From the NCBI RefSeq assembly GCF_036898095.1, contig NC_090750.1, forward strand, positions 92,658,669 to 92,722,668: a stretch of DNA of 64,000 nt, in the 5' to 3' direction. The position numbers and the translations under genes are program-made. A model generated the notes under the pieces. It searched no databases. It had not been told where the DNA came from and worked only from the letters and a program-made list of their open reading frames with translations. The first letter of the stretch is position 1. Every line of letters begins with the position of its first letter. Origin of the DNA: Palaemon carinicauda (taxonomy: Eukaryota; Arthropoda; Malacostraca; Decapoda; Palaemonidae). Of the stretch, positions 24,001 to 35,899 are shown piece after piece.

Positions 24001-24771
24001 GCGGTGACGTCCTTGAATGGTGAAAGCCACGCTGGGGTTCGAGTCCTGTTCAAATAGTGAAATGAACAATTAGTTTCGTATAGATAGTAGTTTTGTGCTA
24101 GCCGATGCTGTGACGTCCTTGAATGGTAAAAGCCAGGCTGGGGTTCAAGTCCTGTTCAAATGGTGAAATGAACAATTAGTTTCGTATAGATAGTAGTTTT
24201 GTCGTGGCTGATGCGGTGACGTCCTTGACTGGTGAACGCCAGGCTGGGGTTCGAGTCCTGTAAAAAAGGGTGAAATGAACAATTAGTTTCGTATAGATAG
24301 TAGTTTTGTGGTGGCTGATGCGGTGACGTCCTTGACTGGTGAACGCCAGGCTGGGGTTCGAGTCCTGTTCAAATGGTGAAATGAACAATTAGTTTCGTAT
24401 AGATAGTAGTTTTGTGGTGGCTGATGCGGTGACGTCCTTGACTGGTGAACGCCGGGCTGGGGTTCGAGTCCTGTTCAAAGGGTGAAATGAACAATTAGTT
24501 TCGTATAGATAGTAGTTTTGTGGTGGCTGATGCGGTGACGTCCTTGACTGGTGAACGCCAGGCTGGGGTTCGAGTCCTGTTCAAATGGTGAAATGAACAA
24601 TAAGTTTCGTATAGATAGTAGTTTTGTGGTGGCTGATGCGGTGACGTCCTTGACTGGTGAACGCCGGGCTGGAGTTCGAGTCCTGTTCAAATGGTGAAAT
24701 GAACAATTAGTTTCGTATAGATAGTAGTATTGTGGTGGCCGAAGCGGTGACGTCCTTGACTGGTGAACGCC
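20952..24771 (+). repeat. 3.82-kb higher-order repeat, copy A
   Basis: Measured from the GGGCGTTTT fusion junction, this 3820-bp block (about 36 monomers) is followed at once by a near-identical block. Shared rare marks in the same order include CAGTTAGTTTGG, GTGGTGCCGTCC with GGTCAACGCC, GTCCTAGATAGG, AATGACCATTTAG, TAGATAATAG, GTGAACTCCAGGCTGGCG, AAAGCGGTGCTGG, the 62-bp unit at 23040, GAATTGAAATATTAG, and CCTGTAAAAAAGGG. Only a few single differences were noticed against copy B, for example a short gap at 22550 and ATAGTAG versus ATGGTAG at 22330/26150. Confidence 0.93.
23040..23101 (+). repeat. 62-bp short monomer (class with lost promoter core)
   Basis: GGTGGC is joined through AGATT to CTGTTCAAAT. 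This deletes the A-box end, the hairpin and the whole B box, about 44 bp net. The unit keeps the 5' half and has a T6 run. Sister units lie at about 10602, 12863, 14058 and 16199, and at 26903, 33966, 37602, 41758 and 49618. A rearranged form lies at about 45990. They act as markers of the higher-order period. Confidence 0.85.
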
Positions 24772-27700
24772 GGGCGTTTTGTGGTGACTGATGCGGTGAT
24801 GTCCTTGACTGGTGAACGCCAGGCTGGGGTTCGAGTCCTGTTCAAATGGTGAAATGAACAGTTAGTTTGGTATAGATAGTAGTTTTGTGGTGGCTCATGC
24901 GGTGACGTCCTTGACTAGTGAACGCCAGGCTGGGGTTCAAGTCCTGTTCAAATTGTGAAATGAACAATTAGTTTCGTATAGATTGTAGTTTTGTGGTGAC
25001 TGATGCGGTGACGTCCTTAACTGGTGAACGCCAGGCTGGGGTTCGAATCCTGTTCAAATGGTGAAATGAACAATTAGTTTCGTATAGATAGTAGTTTTGT
25101 GGTGGCTGATGTGGTGCCGTCCTTGACTGGTCAACGCCGGGCTGGGGTTCGAGTCCTGTTCAAATGGTGAAATGAACAATCAGTTTCGTATAGATAGTAG
25201 TTTTATGGTGGCTGATGCGGTGACGTCCTTGACTATTGAACGACAGGCTGGGGTTCGAGTCCTGTTCGAGTGGTGAAATGAACAATCAATTTCGTATAGA
25301 TAGTAGTTTTGTGGTGGCCGATGCAGTTACGTCCTTGACTGGTGGACGCCGGGCTGGGGTTTGAGTCCTGTTCAAATGGTGAAATGAACAATTAGTTTCG
25401 TATAGATAGTAGTTTTGTGGTGGCTGATGCGGTGACGTCCTAGATAGGTGAACGCCGGGCTGGGGTTTAAGTCCTGTTCAAATGGTGAAATAAACAATTA
25501 GTTTCGTATAGATAGTAGTTTTGTGGTGGCCGATGCGGTGACGTCCTTGACTGGTGAAAGCTAGGCTGGGGTTCGAGTCCTGTTCAGATGGTGAAATGAA
25601 CAATTAGTTTCGTATAGATAGTAGTTTTGTGGTGGCTCATGCGGTGACGTCCTTAACTGGTGAACGCCAGGCTGGGGTTCGAGTCCTGTTCAAATGGTGA
25701 AATGACCATTTAGTTTCGTATAGATAGTAGTTTTGTTGTGGCTGATGCGTTGACGTCCTTGACTGGTGAACGCCAGGCTGGTGTTCGAGTCCTGTTCAAA
25801 TGGTGAAATGAACAATTAGTTTCGTATAGATAGTAGTTTTGTGGTGGCTGATGCGGTGACGTCCTTGACTGGGGAACGCCAGGCTTGGGTTCGAGTCCTG
25901 TTCAAATGATGAAATGAACAATTAGTTTTGTATAGATAATAGTTTTGTGGTGGTTGATGCGGTGACGTCATTGACTGGTGAACGCCAGGCTGGGGTTCGA
26001 GTCCTGTTCAAATGGTGAAATGAACAATTAGTTTCGTATAGATAGTAGTTTTGTGGTGGCTGATGCGGTGACGTCCTTGACTGGTGAACGCCAGGCTGGG
26101 GTTCGAGTCCTGTTCAAATGGTGAAATGAACAATAAGTTTCGTATAGATGGTAGTTTTGTGGTGGTTCATGCGGTGACGTCCTTGACTGGTGAACGCCAG
26201 GCTGGGGTTCGAGTACTGTTCAAATGGTGAAATGAACAATAAGTTTCGTATAGATAGTAGTTTTGTGGTGGCTCATGCGGTGACGTACTTGACTGGTGAA
26301 CTCCAGGCTGGCGTTCGAGTCCTGTTCAAATGGTGAAATGAACAATAAGTTTCGTATAGATAGTAGTTTTGTGGTGGCTGATGCAGTGACGTCCTTGACT
26401 GGTGAACGACAGGGTGGGGTTCAAGTCCTGTTCAAATGGTGAAATGAACAATTAGTTTCGTATAGATAGTAGTTTTGTGCTGGCTGATGCGGTGACGTCC
26501 TTGACTGGTGAACGCTGGGCTGGGGTTCGAGTCCTGTTCAAATGGTGAAATGAACAATTAGTTGCGTATAGATAGTAGTTTTGTGGTGGCTAATGCGTGA
26601 CGTCCTTGACTGGTGAACGCCGGGCTGGGGTTCGAGTCCTGTTCAAATGGTGAAATGAACAATTAATTTCGTATAGATAGTAGTTTTGTGGTGGCTGATG
26701 CGGTGACGTCCTTGACTGGTGAAAGCGGTGCTGGGGTTCGAGTCCTGTTCAAATGGTGAAATGAACAATTAGTTGCGTATAGATAGTAGTTTTGTGGTGG
26801 CCGATGCAGTGACGCCCTTGACTGGTGAACGCCAGGCTGGGGTTTGAGTCCTGTTCAAATGGTGAAATGAACAATTAGTTTCGTATGGATAGTAGTTTTT
26901 TGGTGGCAGATTCTGTTCAAATGGTGAAATGAACAATTAGTTTCGTATAGATATTAGTTTTTTGTTAGCCGATGCGGTGACGTCCTTGACTGGTGAACGC
27001 CAGGCTGGGGTTCGAGTCATGTTCAAATGGTGAAATGAACAATTAGTTTCGTATAGATAGTAGTTTTGTTGTGGCCGATGCGGTGACATCCTTGACTGGT
27101 GAACGCCGGGCTGGGGTTCGAGTCCTGTTCAAATGGTAAAATGAACAATTAGTTTTGTATAGATAGTAGTTTTGATGTGGCCGATGCGCTTACGTCCTTG
27201 ACTGTTGAATGCCGGGCTGGGGTTCGAGACCTGTTCAAATGGTGAATTGAAATATTAGTTTCGTATAGATAGTAGTTTTGTGGTGGCCGATGCGGTGACT
27301 TCCTTGACTGGTGAACGCCGGGCCGGAGTTCGAGTCCTGTTCAAATGGTGAAATGAACAATTAGTTCCGTATAGATAGTAGTTTTGTGGTGGCCGATGCT
27401 GTGACGTCCTTGACTGGTGAATGCCAGGCTGGGGTTCGAGTCATGTTCGAATGGTGAAATGAACAATTAGTTTCGTATAGATTGTAGTTTTGTTGTGGGT
27501 GATGCGGTGACGTCCTTGACTGGTGAAAGCTAAGCTGGGGTTTGAGTCCTGTTCAAATGGTTAAATGAACAATTAGTTTCGTATAAATAGTAGTTTTGTG
27601 GTGGCTGATGCGGTGATGTCCTTGACTGGTGAACGCCGGGCTGGGATTCGAGTCCTATTGAAATAGTGAAATGAACAATCAGTTTCGTATAGATATTAGT

Positions 27701-28591
27701 TTTGTGGTGGCTGATGCGGTGACGTCCTTGACTGGTGAACGCCGGGCTGGGGTGCAAGTGCTGTTCAAATGGTTAAATGAACAATAAATTTCGTATAGAT
27801 AGTAGTTTTGTGGTTGCCGATGCGGTGACGTCCTTGAATGGTGAAAGCCACGCTGGGGTTCGAGTCCTGTTCAAATAGTGAAATGAACAATTAGTTTCGT
27901 ATAGATAGTAGTTTTGTGCTAGCCGATGCTGTGACGTCCTTGAATGGTAAAAGCCAGGCTGGGGTTCAAGTCCTGTTCAAATGGTGAAATGAACAATTAG
28001 TTTCGTATAGATAGTAGTTTTGTCGTGGCTGATGCGGTGACGTCCTTGACTGGTGAACGCCAGGCTGGGGTTCGAGTCCTGTAAAAAAGGGTGAAATGAA
28101 CAATTAGTTTCGTATAGATAGTAGTTTTGTGGTGGCTGATGCGGTGACGTCCTTGACTGGTGAACGCCAGGCTGGGGTTCGAGTCCTGTTCAAATGGTGA
28201 AATGAACAATAAGTTTCGTATAGATAGTAGTTTTGTGGTGGCTGATGCGGTGACGTCCTTGACTGGTGAACGCCGGGCTGGGGTTCGAGTCCTGTTCAAA
28301 GGGTGAAATGAACAATTAGTTTCGTATAGATAGTAGTTTTGTGGTGGCTGATGCGGTGACGTCCTTGACTGGTGAACGCCAGGCTGGGGTTCGAGTCCTG
28401 TTCAAATGGTGAAATGAACAATAAGTTTCGTATAGATAGTAGTTTTGTGGTGGCTGATGCGGTGACGTCCTTGACTGGTGAACGCCGGGCTGGAGTTCGA
28501 GTCCTCTTCAAATGGTGAAATGAACAATTAGTTTCGTATAGATAGTAGTTTGTGGTGGCCGAAGCGGTGACGTCCTTGACTGGTGAACGCC
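24772..28591 (+). repeat. 3.82-kb higher-order repeat, copy B
   Basis: Direct tandem partner of copy A at an offset of 3819-3821 bp. The similarity also reaches left of each junction: GTGCTAGCC occurs at 20276, 24095 and 27916 with the same flanks. The minus-strand frame of 75 codons at 23709-23936 recurs at 27530-27757 with the same translation, which shows how little the copies have diverged. Confidence 0.93.
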
Positions 28592-29410
28592 GGGCGTTTT
28601 GTGGTGACTGATGCGGTGATGTCCTTGACTGGTGAACGCCAGGCTGGGGTTCGAGTCCTGTTCAAATGGTGAAATGAACAGTTAGTTTGGTATAGATAGT
28701 AGTTTTGTGGTGGCTCATGCGGTGACGTCCTTGACTAGTGAACGCCAGGCTGGGGTTCAAGTCCTGTTCAAATTGTGAAATGAACAATTAGTTTCGTATA
28801 GATTGTAGTTTTGTGGTGACTGATGCGGTGACGTCCTTAACTGGTGAACGCCAGGCTGGGGTTCGAATCCTGTTCAAATGGTGAAATGAACAATTAGTTT
28901 CGTATAGATAGTAGTTTTGTGGTGGCTGATGTGGTGCCGTCCTTGACTGGTCAACGCCGGGCTGGGGTTCGAGTCCTGTTCAAATGGTGAAATGAACAAT
29001 CAGTTTCGTATAGATAGTAGTTTTATGGTGGCTGATGCGGTGACGTCCTTGACTATTGAACGACAGGCTGGGGTTCGAGTCCTGTTCGAGTGGTGAAATG
29101 AACAATCAATTTCGTATAGATAGTAGTTTTGTGGTGGCCGATGCAGTTACGTCCTTGACTGGTGGACGCCGGGCTGGGGTTTGAGTCCTGTTCAAATGGT
29201 GAAATGAACAATTAGTTTCGTATAGATAGTAGTTTTGTGGTGGCTGATGCGGTGACGTCCTAGATAGGTGAACGCCGGGCTGGGGTTTAAGTCCTGTTCA
29301 AATGGTGAAATAAACAATTAGTTTCGTATAGATAGTAGTTTTGTGGTGGCCGATGCGGTGACGTCCTTGACTGGTGAAAGCTAGGCTGGGGTTCGAGTCC
29401 TGATCAGATG
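28592..29410 (+). repeat. 3.82-kb higher-order repeat, truncated copy C
   Basis: A third copy begins at the same fusion junction and follows copies A and B through GTCCTAGATAGG and GTGAAAGCTAGGC. It then breaks at about 29410 (CCTGATCAGATGG). The next units jump back to the CCTGTAAAAAAGGG segment (29508), which in copy B lies upstream of the junction (28078). Confidence 0.88.
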
Positions 29411-32069
29411 GTGAAATGAACAATTAGTTTCGTATAGATAGTAGTTTTGTGGTGGCCGATGCGGTGACGTCCTTGACTGGTGAACGCCAGGCTGGGGTTC
29501 GAGTCCTGTAAAAAAGGGTGAAATGAACAATTAGTTTCGTATAGATAGTAGTTTTGTGGTGGCTGATGCGGTGACGTCCTTGACTGGTGAACGCCAGGCT
29601 GGGGTTCGAGTCCTGTTCAAATGGTGAAATGAACAATAAGTTTCGTATAGATAGTAGTTTTGTGGTGGCTGATGCGGTGACGTCCTTGACTGGTGAACGC
29701 CGGGCTGGGGTTCGAGTCCTGTTCAAATGGTGAAATGAACAATAAGTTTCGTATAGATAGTAGTTTTGTGGTGGTTCATGCGGTGACGTCCTTGACTGGT
29801 GAACGCCAGGCTGGGGTTCGAGTACTGTTCGAATGGTGAAATGAACAATAAGTTTCGTATATATAGTAGTTTTGTGGTGGCTCATGAGGTGACGTACTTG
29901 ACTGGTGAACTCCAGGCTGGGGTTCGATTCCTGTTCAAATGGTGAAATGAACAATAAGTTTCGTATAGATAGTAGTTTTGTGGTGGCTGATGCAGTGACG
30001 TCCTTGACTGGTGAACGACAGGCTGGGGTTCAAGTCCTGTTCAAATGGTGAAATGAACAATTAGTTTCGTATAGATAGTAGTTTTGTGGTAGCTGATGTG
30101 GTGACGTCCTTGACTGGTGAACGCTGGGCTGGGGTTCGAGTCCTGTTCAAATGGTGAAATGAACAATTAGTTGCGTATAGATAGTAGTTTTGTGGTGGCT
30201 GATGCGGTGACGTCCTTGACTGGTGAATGTAGGGCTGGGGTTTGAGTCCTGTTCAGATGGTGAAATGAACAATCAGTTTCGTATAGATAGTAGTTTTGTG
30301 GTGGCCGATGCGGTGACGTCCTTGACTGGTGAAAGCTAGGCTGGGGTTCGAGTCCTGTTCAGATGGTGAAATGAACAATTAGTTTTGTATAGATAGTAGT
30401 TTTGTGGTGGCTCATGCGGTGACGTCCTTGACTGGTGAATGTAGGGCTGGGGTTTGAGTCCTGTTCAGATGGTGAAATGAACAATCAGTTTCGTATAGAT
30501 AGTAGTTTTGTGGTGGCCGATGCGGTGACTTCCTTGACTGGTGAAAGCTAGGCTGGGGTTCGAGTCCTGTTCAGATGGTGAAATGAACAATTAGTTTCGT
30601 ATAGATAGTAGTTTTGTGGTGGCTCATGCGGTGACGTACTTGACTGGTGAACTCCAGGCTGGGGTTCGATTCCTGTTCAAATGGTGAAATGAACAATAAG
30701 TTTCGTATAGATAGTAGTTTTGTGGTGGCTGATGCAGTGACGTCCTTGACTGGTGAACGACAGGCTGGGGTTCAAGTCCTGTTCATTTGGTGAAATGAAC
30801 AATTAGTTTCGTATAGATAGTAGTTTTGTGGTGGCTGATGTGGTGACGTCCTTGACTGGTGAATGTAGGGCTGGGGTTCGAGTCCTGTTCAAATGGTGAA
30901 ATGAACAATTGGGGTCATATATATATAGTAGTTTTGTGGTGGCTGATGCGGAGACGTCCTTGACTAGTGAATGCCGGGCTGGGGTTCGAGTCCTGTTCAA
31001 ATGGTGGAATGAACAATTAGTTGCGTATAGATAGTAGTTTTGTGGTGGCTGATGCGGTGACGTCCTTGACTGGTGAATGTAGGGCTGGGGTTTGAGTCCT
31101 GTTCAGATGGTGAAATGAACAATCAGTTTCGTATAGATAGTAGTTTTGTGGTGGCTGATGCGGTGACGTCCTTGACTGGTGAATGTAGGGCTGGGGTTTG
31201 AGTCCTGTTCAGATGGTGAAATGAACAATCAGTTTCGTATAGATAGTAGTTTTGTGGTGGCCGATGCGGTGACGTCCTTGACTGGTGAAAGCTAGGCTGG
31301 GGTTCGAGTCCTGTTCAGATGGTGAAATGAACAATTAGTTTCGTATAGATAGTAGTTTTGTGGTGGCTCATGCGGTGACGTCCTTAACTGGTGAACGCCA
31401 GGCTGGGGTTCGAGTCCTGTTTAAATGGTGAAATGAACATTTAGTTTCGTATAGATAGTAGTTTTGTTGTGGCTGATGCGTTGACGTCCTTGACTGGTGA
31501 ACGCCAGGCTGGTGTTTGAGTCCTGTTCAAATGGTGAAATGAACAATTAGTTTCGTATAGATAGTAGTTTTGTGGTGGCTGATGCGGTGACGTCCTTGAC
31601 TGGGGAACGCCAGGCTTGGGTTCGAGTCCTGTTCAAATGATGAAATGAACAATTAGTTTTGTATAGATATTAGTTTTGTGGTGGTTGATGCGGTGACGTC
31701 CTTGACTGGTGAATGCCAGGCTGGGGTTCGAGTCCTGTTCAAATGGTGAATTGAACAATTAGTTTCGTATAGATAGTAGTTTTGTGGTGGCTGATGCGGT
31801 GACGTCCTTGACTGGTGAACGCCAGGCTGGGGTTCGAGTCCTGTTCAAATGGTGAATTGAACAATAAGTTTCGTATAGATAGTAGTTTTGTGGTGGTTCA
31901 TGCGGTGACGTCCTTGACTGGTGAACGCCAGGTTGTGGTTCGAGTACTGTTCAAATGGTGAAATGAACAATAAGTTTCGTATAGATAGTAGTTTTGTGGT
32001 GGCTCATGCGGTGACGTACTTGACTGGTGAACTCCAGGCTGGCGTTCGAGTCCTGTTCAAATGGTGAAA

Positions 32070-34660
32070 TGAACAATTGGGGTCATATATATATAGTAGT
32101 TTTGTGGTGGCTGATGCGGAGACGTCCTTGACTAGTGAATGCCGGGCTGGGGTTCGAGTCCTGTTCAAATGGTGGAATGAACAATCGGTTTCGTATAGAT
32201 AGTAGTTTTGTGGTGGTTGATGCGGTGACGTCCTTGACTGGTGAAAGCCGGGCTGGGGTTCGAGTAAAGTTCAAATGGTGAAATGAACAATCAGTTTCGT
32301 ATAGATAGTAGTTTTGTGGTGGCTGATGCGGTGATGTCCTTGACTGGTGAACGCCGGGCTGGGGTTCGAGTCCTGTCCAAATGGTGAAATGAACTATCAG
32401 TTTCGTATAGATAGTAGATTTGTGGTGGCTGATGCGGTGACGTCCTTGATTGGTGAACGCCAGGATGGGGTTCGAGTCCTGTTCAAATGGTGAAATGAAC
32501 AATTAGTTTCGCATAGATAGTAGTTTTGTGGTGGCTGATGCGGTGACGTCCTTGACTGGTGAACGCCAGGCTGGGGTTCGAGTCCTGTTCAAATGGTGAA
32601 ATGAACAATTAGTTTTGTATAGATAGTAGTTTTGTGGTGGCTGATGCGGTGACATCCTTGACTGGTGAATGTCGGGCTGGGGTTGGAGTCCTGTTCAGAT
32701 GGTGAAATGAACAATCAGTTTCATATAGATAGTAGTTTTGTGGTGGCCGAAGCGGTGACGTCCTTGACTGGTGAACGTCAGGCTGGGGTTCGAGTCCTGT
32801 TCAAATGGTGAAATGAATAATCAATTTCGTATAGATAGTAGTTTTTTGGTGGCCGATGTGGTGACATCCTTGACTGGTGGACACCAGGCTGGGATTTGAG
32901 TCCTGTTCAAATGGTGAAATGAACAATTAGTTTCGTAAAGATAGTAGTTTTGTGGTGGCCGAAGCGGTGACGTCCTTGACTGGTGAACGCCAGGCTGGAG
33001 TTCGAGTCTTGTTCAAATGGTGAAATGAACAATTAGTTTCGTATAGATAGTAGTTTTGTGGTGGCCGATGCGGTGACGTCCTTGACTGGTGAACGCCGGG
33101 CTGGGGTTCGAGTCCTGTTCAAATAGTGAAATGAACAATTAGTTTCGTATAGATAGTTGTTTTGTGGTGGCCGATGCGATGACGTCCTTGACTATTGAAA
33201 GCCAGGCTGGGGCTCGAGTCTTGTTGAAAAGGTGAAATGAACAATTAGTTTTGTATAGATAATAGTCTTGTGGTGGCCGATGCGGTGACGTCCTTGACTG
33301 GTGAACACCAGGCTGGGGTTCGAGTCCTGTTCGAATGGTGAAATGAACAATTGGTGGCCGATGCGGTGACGTCCTTGACTGGTGAACGCCAGGCTAGGGT
33401 TCGAGTCCTGTTCGAATGGTAAAATGAACAATTAGTTTTGTATAGATAGTAGTTATGTGGTGGCCGATGCGGTGACGTCCTTGACTGGTGAACGCCAGGC
33501 TTTGGTTCGAGTCCTGTTCGATTGGTGAAATGAACAATTAGTTTCGTATAGATAGTAGTTTTGTGGTGGCCGATGCAGTGACGCCCTTGACTGGTGAACG
33601 CCAGGCTGGGGTTTGAGTCCTGTTCAAATGGTGAAATGAACAATTGGTGGCCGATGCGGTGACGTCCTTGACTGGTGAACGCTAGGCTAGGGTTCGAGTC
33701 CTGTTCGAATGGTAAAATGAACAATTAGTTTTGTATAGATAGTGGTTATGTGGTGGCCGATGCGGTGACGTCCTTGACTGGTGAACGCCAGGCTTTGGTT
33801 CGAGTCCTGTTCGATTGGTGAAATGAACAATTAGTTTCGTATAGATAGTAGTTTTGTGGTGGCCGATGCAGTGACGCCCTTAACTGGTGAACGCCAGGCT
33901 GGGGTTTGAGTCCTGTTCAAATGGTGAAATGAACAATTAGTTTCGTATAGATTGTAGTTTTTTGGTGGCAGATTCTGTTCAAATGGTGAAATGAACAATT
34001 AGTTTCGTATAGATATTAGTTTTTTGTTGGCCGATGCGGTGACGTCCTTGACTGGTGAACGCCGGGCTGGGGTTCGAGTCATGTTCAAATGGTGAAATGA
34101 ACAATTAGTTTCGTATAGATAGTAGTTTTGTTGTGGCCGATGCGGTGACATCCTTGACTGGTGAACGCCGGGCTGGGGTTCGAGTCCTGTTCAAATGGTA
34201 AAATGAACAATTAGTTTTGTATAGATAGTAGTTTTGATGTGGCCGATGCGCTTACGTCCTTGACTGTTGAATGCCGGGCTGGGGTTCAAGACCTGTTCAA
34301 ATGGTGAATTGAAATATTAGTTTCGTATAGATAGTAGTTTTGTGGTGGCCGATGCGGTGACTTCCTTGACTGGTGAATGCCGGGCCGGAGTTCGAGTCCT
34401 GTTCAAATGGTGAAATGAACAATTAGTTCCATATAGATATTAGTTTTGTGGTGGCCGATGCTGTGACGTCCTTGACTGGTGAACGACGGGCTGGGGTGCA
34501 AGTGCTGTTCAAATGGTTAAATGAACAATAAATTTCGTATAGATAGTAGTTTTGTGGTGGCCGATGCGGTGACGTCCTTGAATGGTGAAAGCCAGGCTGG
34601 GGTTCGAGTCTTGTTCAAATGGTGAAATGAACAATTAGTTTCGTATAGATAGTAGTTTTG
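32070..34660 (+). repeat. Higher-order block with 3.83-3.93 kb partner at 35.9 kb
   Basis: The block shares GAACAATTGGGGTCATATAT, GCGGAGACG, GGTTCGAGTAAAGTTC (32257 and about 36085), AAATGAACTATCAG, GTGACATCC with GGTTGGAGTCC, TTGTTGAAAAGGTG and the 81-bp unit with 35900-38300. The offset grows from about 3830 to about 3930 bp because of unit gains and losses, then becomes 3636 bp at the 62-bp unit (33966 and 37602). Confidence 0.75.
33630..33710 (+). repeat. 81-bp short monomer (class with lost TTTT region)
   Basis: CAATT is joined directly to GGTGGCC, which removes 25 bp that normally hold TTTCGTATAGATAGTAG and TTTT. A and B boxes remain. The same junction occurs at about 3817, 6014, 10277, 12431, 13631, 15874, 33349, 37279 and 45267. 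Related forms reading AGTATTGGTGGCC lie at about 19747, 45667 and 49292. The identical breakpoint shows that one deletion was copied along the array. A Pol III transcript starting one unit upstream would lack its stop here. Confidence 0.85.
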
Positions 34661-35899
34661 TGCTAGCCGATGCTGTGACGTCCTTGAATGGTAAAAGCCA
34701 GGCTGGGGTTCAAGTCCTGTTCAAATGGTGGAATGAACAATTAGTTTCGTATAGATAGTAGTTTTGTCGTGGCTGATGAGGTGACGTCCTTGACTGGTGA
34801 ACGCCAGGCTGGGGTTCGAGTCCTGTTCAAAGGGTGAAATGAACAATTAGTTTCGTATAGATAGTAGTTTTGTGGTGGCTGATGCGGTGACGTCCTTGAC
34901 TGGTGAACGCCAGGCTGGGGTTCGAGTCCTGTTCAAATGGTGAAATGAACAATAAGTTTCGTATAGATAGTAGTTTTGTGGTGGCTGATGCGGTGACGTC
35001 CTTGACTGGTGAACGCCGGGCTGGGGTTCGAGTCCTGTTCAAAGGGTGAAATGAACAATTAGTTTCGTATAGATAGTAGTTTTGTGGTGGCTGATGCGGT
35101 GACGTCCTTGACTGGTGAACGCCAGGCTGGGGTTCGAGTCCTGTTCAAATGGTGAAATGAACAATAAGTTTCGTATAGATAGTAGTTTTGTGGTGGCTGA
35201 TGCGGTGACGTCCTTGACTGGTGAACGCCGGGCTGGGGTTCGAGTCCTGTTCAAATGGTGAAATGAACAATAAGTTTCGTATAGATAGTAGTTTTGTGGT
35301 GGTTCATGCGGTGACGTCCTTGACTGGTGAACGCCAGGCTGGGGTTCGAGTACTGTTCAAATGGTGAAATGAACAATAAGTTTCGTATAGATAGTAGTTT
35401 TGTGGTGGCTCATGCGGTGACGTACTTGACTGGTGAACTCCAGGCTGGGGTTCGATTCCTGTTCAAATGGTGAAATGAACAATAAGTTTCGTATAGATAG
35501 TAGTTTTGTGGTGGCTGATGCAGTGACGTCCTTGACTGGTGAACGACAGGCTGGGGTTCAAGTCCTGTTCATTTGGTGAAATGAACAATTAGTTTCGTAT
35601 AGATAGTAGTTTTGTGGTGGCTGATGTGGTGACGTACTTGACTGGTGAACGCTGGGCTGGGGTTCGAGTCCTGTTCAAATGGTGAAATGAACAATTAGTT
35701 GCGTATAGATAGTAGTTTTGTGGTGGCTGATGCGGTGACGTCCTTGACTGGTGAACGCCGGGCTGGGGTTCGAGTCCTGTTCAAATGGTGAAATGAACAA
35801 TTAATTTCGTATAGATAGTAGTTTTGTGGTGGCTGATGCGGTGACGTCCTTGACTGGTGAAAGCGGTGCTGGGGTTCGAGTCCTGTTCAAATGGTGAAA

